This document shows, one piece after another, positions 9,803 to 20,973 of a DNA stretch of 64,000 nt. Source of the stretch: an uncultured Ureaplasma sp. (lineage in GTDB: Bacteria; Bacillota_I; Bacilli_A; Mycoplasmatales; Mycoplasmoidaceae). The DNA lies in the NCBI GenBank assembly GCA_947039515.1, contig CAMQYY010000001.1, forward strand, positions 62,001 through 126,000. Direction: 5' to 3'. A model generated the notes under the pieces. The model made no database searches and was not told where the DNA came from. It saw only the letters and a list, made by a program, of their open reading frames with translations. Made by a program: the position numbers and the translations under genes. The stretch's first letter is position 1; the number at the start of each line of letters is the position of its first letter.

Positions 9803-11614
9803 TTATAATTCCTTTCCAGCGAATAGTTCACCAATGTGAGCTTTTGTCATAATATCTTTATTACCGACTTCAATAAAATGACCATTGTGAATAACTGCAA
9901 TTTTATCTGCCAAAGCTAATATTTCATCTAATTCATATGAAATTAATAAAACAGCGTTACCTTTTTCTTTTTCACGCATGATTTGATAATGAACATATTC
10001 AATAGCACCTAAATCAAGACCTCTTGTTGGTTGAACCATAATAATTAATTTATGTTCATTAGAAATTTCTCTTCCAATAATTAATTTTTGTTGATTTCCA
10101 CCACTTAATAATCTTGAAGGGGCTGTTCCTCTTGTTGTTCCTCTAATATCATATTTTTGAATAATTTTTTTTGCATATTCATCAATTGATAATTCATTAA
10201 TAAAACCTTTTTTTGAAAAAGGTTCTTCATCAATTTTATTAATAACAATATTAGTTTTAATAGGCATATCAAGAATCAATCCATACTTATGTCTATCTTC
10301 TGGAACATTACTAATGCCCATATTTAATCTCTTTTTAATAGACATATTAGTAATATCTGTATCTAAAAATTTAATAACAGAAGTTTTATCTTTTACAATC
10401 CCATTTAAAATTAAGGCGAGTTCTGTTTGACCGTTACCTTCAACACCAGCAATAGCAAAAACTTCACCTTCTCTTATTTTAAAATCTATTGTATGACCAT
10501 TACTTTGAAATTCTTTTTTAAAATTAGTAATTTCATTAATTTTTTTATCAATTTTCATTTCCAATGGAGATGAACTTTTAACTTCATTTTTTTCTTTCAA
10601 CAAATCTAATTTCTTTTCAAGATTATTAAAAAGTCTTTTTTTAATATCATCAATTCGATCATCAATTGAATTTAATTCACTAATATGTGTTCTATTATTG
10701 TCAATTTGTCTTAATTTTGCTTTTTTATTAATAAGACTTCTAATTTTTTTTACATCTGGAATTAAACTAAATACTTTTGCTGAACTTGATACTGTTAAAT
10801 TTTTAACATCTAAAACAACATCACCAGGTTCATTATCACTATTATTTTTAACTTCAACGATTTTTTTACCAACCATTAAAGATGCCATTTCATCAACTGT
10901 TTTATCTTTAACAGCAAAAGTATCAATTAATTCTCCATGTCTAATAACAGTAGCATTATCAGCTATTTTTTTAATTTCATTAAATTTATGAGTGATAATA
11001 ATAATTGTTTTACCTTGCTTTTTAAAGTTTGAAAGCATTTTTAAAAATTGTTCAATTTCATCATCACTTAAAACAGCTGTGGGTTCATCAAAAATTAAAA
11101 TATTTGCATTTCTATATAAAAGTTTTAAAATTTCAGTTTTTTGCTGTTGTCCAACAGATAAATTTGAAATTTTAGAATTAATATTTAGGTTAAAATTATA
11201 TTCACTAATTAGAGCTTTTATTCTTTTTTTAGAATCTTTTGTTTCTAATAAAATCCCATTTGTATCTTCAACACCAAGAATGATATTTTCAAAAACAGTG
11301 TAATTTTGAACAAGTTTAAAATGTTGATGAACCATTCCAAGTCCAGCATTATTAGCATCCATAGCAGAATTAAAAAATACTCTTTTATCATTAATTAAAA
11401 TTTCACCAGAGTCAGGTGTATATAATCCAAATAAAATTGACATTAATGTTGATTTACCAGCACCGTTCTCACCAATAATTGTATGAATTTCATTTTCTCT
11501 AACATTTAAAGTAATATTAGTATTAGCTTTAATTTTTCCATTTAAAAATGTTTTATAAATGTTATTCATTTTAATAGCATATTGAGGTGGTATTTTTTTG
11601 TTTTCAACATTCAT
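9803..11614 (-). CDS. ABC transporter ATPase with two nucleotide-binding domains, BMP/nucleoside type
   Basis: Encodes 603 residues and powers the importer formed with the two downstream permeases. Domain 1 (about 15-250) has Walker A GENGAGKST, signature LSVGQQQK and Walker B ILIFDEPTA. Domain 2 (about 360-603) has the degenerate Walker A GVEGNGQTE typical of this class, signature LLSGGNQQK and PTRGLD. A Lys/Glu-rich helical insertion of about 90 residues (280-365) separates the halves, making it longer than the usual ~510 residues. The start ATG at 11614 lies 36 bases after the stop of binding-protein copy A. The UGA codons present in neighbours are absent here. Confidence 0.93.
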   Translation of the reverse strand: MNVENKKIPPQYAIKMNNIYKTFLNGKIKANTNITLNVRENEIHTIIGENGAGKSTLMSILFGLYTPDSGEILINDKRVFFNSAMDANNAGLGMVHQHFKLVQNYTVFENIILGVEDTNGILLETKDSKKRIKALISEYNFNLNINSKISNLSVGQQQKTEILKLLYRNANILIFDEPTAVLSDDEIEQFLKMLSNFKKQGKTIIIITHKFNEIKKIADNATVIRHGELIDTFAVKDKTVDEMASLMVGKKIVEVKNNSDNEPGDVVLDVKNLTVSSSAKVFSLIPDVKKIRSLINKKAKLRQIDNNRTHISELNSIDDRIDDIKKRLFNNLEKKLDLLKEKNEVKSSSPLEMKIDKKINEITNFKKEFQSNGHTIDFKIREGEVFAIAGVEGNGQTELALILNGIVKDKTSVIKFLDTDITNMSIKKRLNMGISNVPEDRHKYGLILDMPIKTNIVINKIDEEPFSKKGFINELSIDEYAKKIIQKYDIRGTTRGTAPSRLLSGGNQQKLIIGREISNEHKLIIMVQPTRGLDLGAIEYVHYQIMREKEKGNAVLLISYELDEILALADKIAVIHNGHFIEVGNKDIMTKAHIGELFAGKEL

Positions 11615-11650
11615 AAGATTCTTTTTTGCCTTTCTATTTTAGATCTTTAA

Positions 11651-13153
11651 CTAAATTTTTGGAATATTAATTCCGAGTGATTTTAGAAATTCAAAAATAC
11701 CTTCGTATGTTGATTGAGAAAAGGAAGCATCTTTTAATAATGTTGTAGCGGTCGATAAGGAAACTAATATTTTTTGATTATAAGCTTGATTATCTGGCAC
11801 TATAAAATTCTTTTTATTCATTGCTGGGATTGTTGCTTCTGGAGAATAGGGAACAAAATTTTGAATTAAAGGAAATTCTGAATCAACACCATATTTAAAT
11901 GTTGTAGGAACTCCTTTTTCAGTAGCAATATAAATCATACCAGCAGGTGTTGAAAGGAAATTTAATTTCTCATTATAAGCATCAATAACTCCTGGAATAG
12001 CTAATGCTTCTTGAAGATATTGCTCACCTGTCTTTGAAACACCAACAGAATTATTTTCTAAATTAGCAACACTATGGCTACCAAATCCACCGATTCCATT
12101 TTCATCAATTAGTTCTTGATAATAAATATTGGTTATATCATTGCCATCTTTGTCTATAACTTTTGGAGCTACATTACCATTTTGGATAATTTCTAAAATT
12201 TTCTTTCCAACTACATCTAATCTTTTTAAAGATGACATTTGAATAATTTTCCCATTACCAACATGACTACCATTTCTTAAAGGTAGATTAATATTGATAT
12301 CATTTTCAATAGCTGAATCAGCACCAATTAAAATTGTTCTTAAATTGTTAAATTTTCTAATCGAACTAAGTGCATCACTTATTTGTGGACCTGCTACTGG
12401 AAAAAATAGATCAACACCATTAACACCTGGTGTTTTAGGATTAAGATATAAATCAGAAATTTCGATACCACCACCAATTCCAAAATTATTATTTAAAAAA
12501 TTATTATTATCAATTGTTTTATGTTCAATAGGAAGATATTTATTTGTGTTTGTTGGAATTCCATTATAAGCGGGTAAGATTACTTCATTAAAAAATTCAA
12601 TCCCTTGTTGAAAACCACCTAAGAAAGATGTAACAGATGAAAAAGTAGCACCACCATAGCCAGCTCATTTAAAACTTTTTCTATTTAGAGTATTTGGATT
12701 ATCATCAAAATTTTCAGGCATAAAATATTCTTGATTTTTATTTAATAAAATAGCTGATGAAATTGCTGTTTGGAAACTTCCTAAATCACTTCTAAATGAA
12801 ACTGAAGCAGTATTAGCGCTTGCTAAAGTTGGTATATCACCACCAAATGGTAAGATTTCATCCAAAAAGATGAAACCTATATCTTTAAATATTTTTGAAT
12901 TAGCTGAATTATAAGCTAATTTAATTGGACTAGAATGTGAAAAACCTGCAGCCATTATTATTTCAGCATCTCTTTTTGCTAAGGTTTTATATGAATCAAG
13001 AGTACCTATTGGAGTATTTGCTGTTGGATTTGCATAATAATTAAATATAGCTCCTGAATTCATATTTAGAACATAACCAGTGGAAACTGCTGTTATAGTA
13101 GCAATTGAACCTAACGTTAATCCTAAAAATAAAGGCATTTTTTTATTAATCAT
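11651..13153 (-). CDS. BMP-family substrate-binding protein, copy A
   Basis: Encodes 500 residues from the ATG at 13153, split in the track by two UGA codons. The fold is inferred from the BMP/PnrA family: GGATFSSVTSFLGGFQQGIEFF and GVDLFFPVAGPQISDAL resemble its conserved blocks. It presents substrate to the adjacent permeases. The N-terminus has a Lys head and a hydrophobic segment (LFLGLTLGSIATITAVSTGYVL) but no cysteine, so it is not a standard lipoprotein and is probably held by an uncleaved helix. It is closest to the ATPase gene and is the only copy with a good Shine-Dalgarno (GGAAG, about 7 bases before the ATG). It is nearly identical to copy B. Confidence 0.85.
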
Positions 13154-13436
13154 TTCAGACTTCCAAAAATTTAATATTTAACTTTAATAAAACCATTATA
13201 AACATAATTATGAAATAAAGCAATATAAAAAAAAATAAAATAATATTACTATTCAATTCAATAAATAAATTTCATCTATAATATGAAAATTGTGTCTTTA
13301 AATATTTTATAATTAATTAACTATAAGACAATTAGATTAGAATAATAAGTATAAAAATTTATTATTTGAGCATGTCTTTTTTTTAAAAATATGTGTTAAC
13401 TAAGATTATTTTATTTCTTTATTTTCAGATCTTTAA
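13154..13436. other. spacer between binding-protein copies B and A
   Basis: A 283-base AT-rich spacer without an ORF, RNA gene or clear terminator. It differs from the B-C spacer (14940-15190) except in the last ~40 bases before the next gene. Each spacer could hold a promoter, but AT-richness makes any -10 call weak. Confidence 0.5.
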
Positions 13437-14939
13437 CTAAATTTTTGGAATATTAATTCCAAGTGATTTTAGAAATTCAAAAATACCTTCATATGTTGAT
13501 TGAGAAAAGGAAGCATCTTTTAATAATGTTGTAGCAGTCGATAAGGAAACTAATATTTTTTGATTATAAGCTTGATTATCTGGCACTATAAAATTCTTTT
13601 TATTCATTGCTGGGATTGTTGCTTCTGGAGAATAGGGAACAAAATTTTGAATTGAGGGAAATTCTGAATCAGAACCATATTTAAATGTTGTAGGAACTCC
13701 TTTTTCAGTAGCAATATAAACCATACCAGCAGGTGTTGAAAGGAAATTCATTTTCTCATTATAAGCATCAATAACTCCTGGAATAGCTAATGCCTCTTGA
13801 AGATATTGATCTCCTGCTTTTGAAACACCAACAGAACCATTTTCTAAATTACCAACGCTATGGCTACCAAATCCACCAATTCCATTTTCATCAATTAGTT
13901 CTTGATAATAAATATTGGTTATATCATTGCCATCTTTGTCTATAACTTTTGGAGCTACATTACCATTTTGGATAATTTCTAAAATTTTCTTTCCAACTAC
14001 ATCTAATCTTTTTAAAGATGACATTTGAATAATTTTCCCATTACCAACATGACTACCATTTCTTAAAGGTAGATTAATATTGATATCATTTTCAATAGCT
14101 GAATCAGCACCAATTAAAATTGTTCTTAAATTGTTAAATTTTCTAATCGAACTAAGTGCATCACTTATTTGTGGACCTGCTACTGGAAAAAATAGATCAA
14201 CACCATTAACACCTGGTGTTTTAGGATTAAGATATAAATCAGAAATTTCGATACCACCACCAATTCCAAAATTATTATTTAAAAAATTATTATTATCAAT
14301 TGTTTTATGTTCAATAGGAAGATATTTATTTGTGTTTGTTGGAATTCCATTATAAGCGGGTAAGATTACTTCATTAAAAAATTCAATCCCTTGTTGAAAA
14401 CCACCTAAGAAAGATGTAACAGATGAAAAAGTAGCACCACCATAGCCAGCTCATTTAAAACTTTTTCTATTTAGAGTATTTGGATTATCATCAAAATTTT
14501 CAGGCATAAAATATTCTTGATTTTTATTTAATAAAATAGCTGATGAAATTGCTGTTTGGAAACTTCCTAAATCACTTCTAAATGAAACTGAAGCAGTATT
14601 AGCGCTTGCTAAAGTTGGTATATCACCACCAAATGGTAAGATTTCATCCAAAAAGATGAAACCTATATCTTTAAATATTTTTGAATTAGCTGAATTATAA
14701 GCTAATTTAATTGGACTAGAATGTGAAAAACCTGCAGCCATTATTATTTCAGCATCTCTTTTTGCTAAGGTTTTATATGAATCAAGAGTACCTATTGGAG
14801 TATTTGCTGTTGGATTTGCATAATAATTAAATATAGCTCCTGAATTCATATTTAGAACATAACCAGTAGAAACTGCTGTTATAGTAGCAATTGAACCTAA
14901 TGTTAATCCTAAAAATAAAGGTAATTTTTTATTAATCAT
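13437..14939 (-). CDS. BMP-family substrate-binding protein, copy B
   Basis: Encodes 500 residues, the same length as copies A and C. The N-terminal 160 residues match copy A except position 6 (Leu for Met). The C-terminal third instead shares most variants with copy C (GNLENGSVGVSKAGD, NEKMNF). It therefore looks like a mosaic of the other two. The central section is identical in all three. The ribosome site is weaker than in copy A (GAAAG instead of GGAAG). It has its own 250-base upstream spacer. Role as for copy A. Confidence 0.85.
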
Positions 14940-15190
14940 TTCAGACTTTCAAGAGTTTAATATTTATTTTAAACAAAACTATTATAAACATAATTATAAA
15001 ATAAAGCAATATAAAAACAAACTAATATTAGTGTTGAATTTAATAAATAAATTCTATCTATATTAATTAAAATTCACATCTTTAAAGATTATGATTAAAT
15101 AAGCATAAAATAATTAAATTAAAATACCATATGAAAATAAATACAAAAATTATTATTTGATTATTTTATCTTTTAATTTTAGATCTTTAA

Positions 15191-16693
15191 CTAAATTTTT
15201 GGAATATTAATTCCAAGTGATTTTAGAAATTCAAAAATACCTTCATATGTTGATTGTGAAAAGGAAGCATCTTTTAATAATGTTGTAGTAGTTGATAAAG
15301 AAACTAATATTTTTTGATTATAAGCTTGATTATCTGGCACTATAAAATTATTTTTATTCATTGCTGGGATTGTTGCTTCTGGAGAATAGGGAACAAAATT
15401 TTTGATTAAAGGAAAATCTGAATCAGAACCATATTTAAATGTTGTAGGAACTCCTTTTTCAGTAGCAATATAAACCATACCAGCAGGTGTTGAAAGGAAA
15501 TTCATTTTCTCATTATAAGCATCAATAACTCCTGGAATAGCTAATGCCTCTTGAAGATATTGATCTCCTGCTTTTGAAACACCAACAGAACCATTTTCTA
15601 AATTACCAACGCTATGGCTACCAAATCCACCAATTCCATTTTCATCAATTAGTTCTTGATAATAAATATTGGTTATATCATTGCCATCTTTGTCTATAAC
15701 TTTTGGAGCTACATTACCATTTTGGATAATTTCTAAAATTTTCTTTCCAACTACATCTAATCTTTTTAAAGATGACATTTGAATAATTTTCCCATTACCA
15801 ACATGACTACCATTTCTTAAAGGTAGATTAATATTGATATCATTTTCAATAGCTGAATCAGCACCAATTAAAATTGTTCTTAAATTGTTAAATTTTCTAA
15901 TCGAACTAAGTGCATCACTTATTTGTGGACCTGCTACTGGAAAAAATAGATCAACACCATTAACACCTGGTGTTTTAGGATTAAGATATAAATCAGAAAT
16001 TTCGATACCACCACCAATTCCAAAATTATTATTTAAAAAATTATTATTATCAATTGTTTTATGTTCAATAGGAAGATATTTATTTGTGTTTGTTGGAATT
16101 CCATTATAAGCGGGTAAGATTACTTCATTAAAAAATTCAATCCCTTGTTGAAAACCACCTAAGAAAGATGTAACAGATGAAAAAGTAGCACCACCATAGC
16201 CAGCTCATTTAAAACTTTTTCTATTTAGAGTATTTGGATTATCATCAAAATTTTCAGGCATAAAATATTCTTGATTTTTATTTAATAAAATAGCTGATGA
16301 AATTGCTGTTTGGAAACTTCCTAAATCACTTCTAAAAGAAGTTGTAGCAGTATTAGCACTTGCTATAGCAGGTGTATCACCACCAAATGGTAAGATTTCA
16401 TCCATAAGAATGAAACCTATATCTTTAAATGTTTTTAAATTAGCTGGATTATAAGCTAATTTAATAGGACTAACATGTTGAAATCCTGCAGCCATTATTA
16501 TTTCAGCATTTCTTTTTGCTAAAGTTTTATATGAATCAAGATTTCCTATAGGTGTATCTGATGTGGGATTTGCATAATAATTAAATATAGAACCGATATT
16601 CATATTCAAAATATAACCCGTAGAAACAGCTGTTATAGTAACAATTGAACCTAGTGTTAATCCTAAAAATAAAGGCAATTTTTTATTAATCAT
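15191..16693 (-). CDS. BMP-family substrate-binding protein, copy C
   Basis: Encodes 500 residues; it is the first of the three copies in transcription order. It is diverged from A and B in the N-terminal ~120 residues (for example NPANLKTFKDIGFILMDE against NSANSKIFKDIGFIFLDE), then becomes identical through the centre, and again carries a few changes near the C-terminus (SDSDFPLIKNF). No lipobox cysteine. The abrupt change from diverged to identical sequence suggests gene conversion between copies. Substrate range may differ, because N-terminal lobe changes could affect binding, but this is inference. Confidence 0.85.
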
Positions 16694-16797
16694 TTCAGAC
16701 TTTCAAGAATTTAATATTTTGGTTTGATAAATTTTAATATTACCATAATTATTAAAGAAAAATAATTCAAGATAATATTATTACATAATGGAATAAA

Positions 16798-16825
16798 AAA
16801 GTTTTATCCATATGGATAAAACTTT
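16798..16825 (-). terminator. perfect 28-nt palindrome, terminator of the ABC-2 pair
   Basis: The 28 bases from 16798 to 16825 are a perfect palindrome centred on ATGGAT/ATCCAT. On the minus strand it is followed by a T run, just after the ATPase gene that ends at 16864. It also separates this unit from the BMP operon. Confidence 0.75.
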
Positions 16826-16863
16826 ACCTTTTATTATTTTTAAAATATTTATATATTTATATT

Positions 16864-17649
16864 TTAAATTATGATTAAATCTTCTAATTCAATTTCTTTT
16901 TTTGCTTTAGATGTTCCTGAATCTACTGAACCTAATTTTACTTTTTCAATATAAAGATCTGTTAATGATTTTTGTTTATCATACTTACCTGTATAAACAA
17001 TTTTTCCACCATCTAAAATAGTAACAGCATCGGTATACTTTTCAACTTCAGCCAAAATGTGTGAAGCTATGAAAATTGATTTGCCTTCTGATTTTAATTT
17101 TAATAATATTTCAAATAATTCATATCTTGCAAGTGGGTCAAGATTAGCAGCTGGTTCATCCATTATCAATAAAGATGGTTCAATTATTAATGCTTGAGCT
17201 AAAAGTATTTTTTTCTTTTGACCAGATGAAAAAGTGTGTGGTTTCTTATTAAGCATATTTTGCATATTAAGTTCTTCTAATTTTTCAATACAATATTTAG
17301 TTGCATCTTTTTTAGTTAAACCAGAAAGAATTCCCATTGAAACTAAATAATCCTTTGTTGTAAATTCTTTAGGAAAAACAGCATGTTCTGGAATATATCC
17401 AATATGTCTTTTAGCTTCAAATTTTCAAATGTCTTGACCATAAACTTTAATTTGACCATCTCATTTTTTATAAGCTCCAACTAAAGCTTTAATTGTTGTA
17501 GTTTTTCCAGCACCATTAGCACCAATAAAAACATGAAATTCACCTTCAGCAATTTTAAAATTTATTTTGTCAATAGCAGCTCTATCAGATTTATGATATT
17601 TTTTGTGTAGATCAATTACCTCTAGAATAATTTTTTCATTATTTTCCAT
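16864..17649 (-). CDS. ABC transporter ATP-binding protein (ABC-2 type export)
   Basis: Encodes 261 residues; energises the permease encoded just upstream. Walker A GANGAGKTT, signature FSSGQKKKILLAQAL and Walker B LLIMDEPAANLDP are all present, followed by the switch His (IFIASHIL). I start it at the ATG at 17649 (MENNEK). GAGGA lies 12 bases before it, whereas the track start at 17667 would place the ribosome site on the start codon itself. That choice leaves one base between the permease stop and this start. Substrate unknown. Confidence 0.9.
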
Positions 17650-17650
17650 A

Positions 17651-19306
17651 TTAAACAAAGTCCTCATTATAATAGTAAGCTGATGCTAATATAAATAATA
17701 AAATTAAAACACTACCTCAAAAAAGCATAACACCTCAAGTAGGTGAACGAAATCCTTCAACATTAATGTTAATAACACCCTCAGTAGTTGGTAAAGTATA
17801 AATAAAAGGTTCTATAGTTTCTGTTGCAGGGTCAACATCATTAAATTTAAATAAAATAGTTCAACCAGCAATAAAACTTTCTGCAGGAATAGTTATTGGT
17901 CCAGGACCAATCAACATTTTATTAAAGAAATCAACTCCTAAAATTTTATTCAATAAATTTTTTGGGTTTTTAAAATTATCCCCAAATTCTCATTTTAAAT
18001 AATCATCTGAACTAATTTCATAAGATCTCATATATAACAATGCTAATGCAGTTTCAACTGTGGTTTGAAGTATTGGGGGAGGAATATTATCAAACATTGT
18101 TTCACTATAAGGCGCTTTTAAAACTTCATCAAGTTTTCTTACTATTTCATCTTGCTTTAATAATTTGCTTATAGTTGGTATATCAACAGATATAGCATTG
18201 GTAGTATCTAAAGAGCCATCAACATTTTGTTTATATAAAAAATAATTTTTTTGTGAAGAATCGTTTTTAATGACGTTTTCACCTAAATGATTAGAATTAA
18301 CTGGTATTGATGTGTTAAAGTCAAAAATAGTTTGAGATGCAAAAGATTGAATTTCTCCATTAGATTTTCATGAAACTTTAATTTCAGGTGTTTGTTCACC
18401 ATTAAATGATTGAGAAATCATAGATGTAGGATTAAGAAAACTATTAAATGCTGATAAAATTCCAGCATCAGAACTTGAATCTCAAGCTTTTTGAAATCTT
18501 TCTATTTGAATAGGAGTAAAAGGTTTATTATTAGAATTTAAAAGAACCATACCGTTTGGTGAGAGATTTACAATAGGATTTTTATCAAAAATTGGTTCTA
18601 TAGCAGCATCTTCAGTAATAATTTTAAATAGAGTTTCTGTCGGTCTATTTTTAAATAAAATTGGATTAGAAAAGATTGTTCCAACTATTGTTAATAATGG
18701 AAAACTAATTAAAACCATTGATAAAGTATTTTTGACAGATAATTTAATAGAAATAAATGATGATAATAGAGCAAAAATAAAAAAGATTAATATTAAACCT
18801 ATTGTTAGACCAAACATAAAATCATGTATGTTTGAATCAATATAATCAAAAAAAATAGGTTGGCTTCTTAACATATATAATGTGCTAATAAAAATTAAAA
18901 AAATTCACAACCAATAGACAATACCAATCAATAATAAATATAAAAACTTAGCTAATATTATTGTTTTTCTTGTAATTGGTTTTGAAACAACGAGTGTTTC
19001 AATTCCATCCATTTTACCTTCTTTGAAAATGGTAAGAGTAATCATACAACCAAATAAAATCATAAAAGATCAAGCAATACTAAAATTAATTGGGACAAAA
19101 ATATTTATTGCCGTTAATTTAAAGATTGGATCATTATCTGGTAATAACATAGTTATTATAGGAAAGATTAACAAAAGAATAAAAGCGCCTATAGGAACTA
19201 TTATTGTTGGTTTTCTTTTTAAAACATACATATTCAAAAAGTATAAATAGTTAAAAAAGGATTGCACTTCATTTTTAGAAGTTCTCATATTAGTAGTATT
19301 TTCCAT
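17651..19306 (-). CDS. ABC-2 type transporter permease with large extracellular domain
   Basis: Encodes 551 residues once UGA is read as Trp. N-terminal part (residues about 25-260) has several membrane segments typical of ABC-2 permeases, with a cytoplasmic loop (KEGKMDGIETLVVSKPITRKT) characteristic of these proteins. A long hydrophilic region (about 270-510) is likely outside. It is closed by a last hydrophobic helix (MLFWGSVLILLFILASAYYY). Partner of the ATPase that starts one base after its stop. Substrate unknown; such mycoplasma pairs are usually annotated as multidrug or lipoprotein-related exporters without proof. Confidence 0.85.
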
Positions 19307-19331
19307 TAATAAATCCTTCTAAAATTCATAA

Positions 19332-20255
19332 CTATTTCTTTTCAGCTCTTAGTTTTTTTAATAATACAGTAGAATATTTACCAATTTTATCAAACACTAA
19401 TAATTTTTCATCAATAGTATTACCTGGATTAGCTTTTAGTTTATTAATATTATCCTTTAATTCTTCAATAGACATTGATTCTAAATCTTCAACATCTTCA
19501 TTTATTACACTAGGTGGTGGTTCTTTTGCTATTTCAGCTTCTTTTTTTGATTTTTCTTCTACTTCTCTTAATGCATCTCTTTGAGCATTTTCAATCAAAT
19601 CTTGTTCTTCCTGTAATCTTATTGCTTCTAATTGCATCGCTTTTTGAGCGTTCTCTTCATCAATTCTTGCTTGTTCTAATTGAAATTTAGCATTTTCTTC
19701 AGCTATTCTTGCTGTTTCTAATTCAGCTTCTTTTGCATGATCAAATGCAGGAACAATAGGTTCTGGTGATGGAGTAAAAGAATTAAAATCAGAACTTCCA
19801 AATGATGAAGTTGGAGTTGAAGCAAATGGATCATTATCACTACCAAATGATGAAGATGAAGAAGAACCAAATGGATTATCATTAAATGATGAAGTTGGAG
19901 TTGAACCAAATGGATTATCATTAAATGATGAAGTTGGAGTTGAGCCAAATGGATCATTACCACTACCAAATGATGAAGATGAAGAAGAACCAAATGGATT
20001 ATCATTAAATGATGAAGTTGGAGTTGAACCAAATGGATTATCATTATTAAATGATGGAGGCGGAATTAAAGATAATGAGTCTTCACTCACTAATGCTGAT
20101 GTAGAGCTAAACGGATCGAATAAAACTTCTTCTGCCGGTGGAGCTTCATTATTACTAAATGAAGAATTTTCTTGATTTAAATAAGATGTATAATTTGCAT
20201 TATAATCATTTTTAATAGTTTTATTATTATTGGATGAACGATCTTTTTTTGCCAT
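19332..20255 (-). CDS. NPF/DPF-repeat protein with C-terminal coiled coil
   Basis: Encodes 307 residues without a signal peptide or membrane helix, so probably cytoplasmic. Residues 1-65 are Asn/Ser-rich. Residues about 69-152 are six low-complexity units such as FNDNPFGSTPTSS. Residues 170-250 form a long Ala/Glu/Gln coiled coil (ETARIAEENAKFQLEQ), and the tail ends with a short helical Lys-rich part. I do not recognise a family. This layout (flexible repeat plus coiled coil) resembles mycoplasma cytoskeletal or attachment-organelle proteins, which is only an analogy. It sits 25 bases downstream of the ABC-2 unit start and after trmB on the same strand. Confidence 0.8.
   Translation of the reverse strand: MAKKDRSSNNNKTIKNDYNANYTSYLNQENSSFSNNEAPPAEEVLFDPFSSTSALVSEDSLSLIPPPSFNNDNPFGSTPTSSFNDNPFGSSSSSSFGSGNDPFGSTPTSSFNDNPFGSTPTSSFNDNPFGSSSSSSFGSDNDPFASTPTSSFGSSDFNSFTPSPEPIVPAFDHAKEAELETARIAEENAKFQLEQARIDEENAQKAMQLEAIRLQEEQDLIENAQRDALREVEEKSKKEAEIAKEPPPSVINEDVEDLESMSIEELKDNINKLKANPGNTIDEKLLVFDKIGKYSTVLLKKLRAEKK
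19800..20051 (-). repeat. 39-45-nt tandem repeats, arranged as a 123-nt higher-order repeat x2
   Basis: Six units of 13-15 residues alternate in the order FNDNPFGSTPTSS, FNDNPFGSSSSSS, FGSxNDPFxSTPTSS, and the whole triplet occurs twice. DNA units are nearly identical and stay in frame, so expansion or contraction would not break the protein. Confidence 0.9.
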
Positions 20256-20301
20256 AAAAAATTCCTTAGTTAACTATAAAATCAATTTATAGTTATTATA
20301 C

Positions 20302-20970
20302 CTATTTAAAATTATAAATTATTTTATTTATATTTTTGTTAATATTCACAAATTTTTTTTCATACTCTGTTTGAATATTATTGAAATTATATTTATTTTC
20401 AAGATTTTCATACAAATTTTCAGTATTATAAATCAAATTAATTCTATCAATATTATTTAAAATAACTTCGTTTAAAGTGTATAAATACAATAAATCATTA
20501 TCTGTTTTGAATTCAATTGTCTTATTTGGTAATAAAATTTTTTCATAAATATCTAAAAATTTTCAATTTGTTAAACGATTTTTTTCATGTCTTTTTTTGG
20601 GTCAAGGATCAGAGAAATTTAAATATATTTTATTAATCATTTTTTCATTAAAAATATTTTCTAATTCACTTGCATCAAAAACCAATAATTTTAAATTATT
20701 AATTTTACTATCTAACTTAATTAACTTATTAATACAAATAGCTAAAACAGCCGGCATTTTTTCAATGCCAATAAAATTTATATTAGGATTATTAATGGCT
20801 TTTTGAATAATGAAATCACCTTTACCAACTCCGATTTCAAGTTCAATTTTTTCATTATCATTATCAAAAATTTTTTTTCAATTTAATTTATTGTTTTCTG
20901 AATAATTAATTAAATAATTATCATCTAAATTCATTTGTTCAATTAATTTAGGATTTTTTCTAAGTCGCAT
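20302..20970 (-). CDS. trmB: tRNA (guanine-N7-)-methyltransferase
   Basis: Encodes 222 residues; methylates G46 in the variable loop of tRNA using S-adenosylmethionine. The SAM-binding region ELEIGVGKGDFI (near 45) and the family signature NFSDPWPKKRHEKNRLT (near 125) are clear. The track shows only its last third because three UGA codons interrupt it. Length is normal. Start ATG at 20970 lies three bases after the stop of trmL, so the two tRNA methylase genes are probably cotranscribed with valS. Confidence 0.93.
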
Positions 20971-20973
20971 TAA

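Larger units (their letters stand above)
11651..16693 (-). repeat. three tandem copies of a 1.75-1.79 kb unit (BMP binding-protein gene plus spacer)
   Basis: The units start 1786 and 1754 bases apart. A central block (about 12240-12780 and its equivalents) appears identical at the nucleotide level in all three, as shown by an identical antisense 91-codon ORF in each, while the ends and spacers differ. Confidence 0.92.

Noticed and set aside
9291-11303. Plus-strand ORFs at 9291-9509, 10698-10991 and 10992-11303
   Set aside because: They lie antisense within the permease and ATPase genes, whose domains are clear; no support for expression.
12294-12569. 91-codon ORF on the plus strand, repeated at 14080-14355 and 15834-16109
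   Set aside because: It is antisense to the identical core of the three BMP genes; the identical sequence follows from the gene copies, and no ribosome site or family supports it.
19718-20044. 108-codon ORF full of His/Leu/Gln repeats (MIIHLVQLQLHH)
   Set aside because: It is another frame of the NPF repeat region, on the same strand, and has no independent support.
19800-20051. CRISPR-like short repeats
   Set aside because: Repeats are contiguous, in frame and without spacers; they encode a protein repeat.
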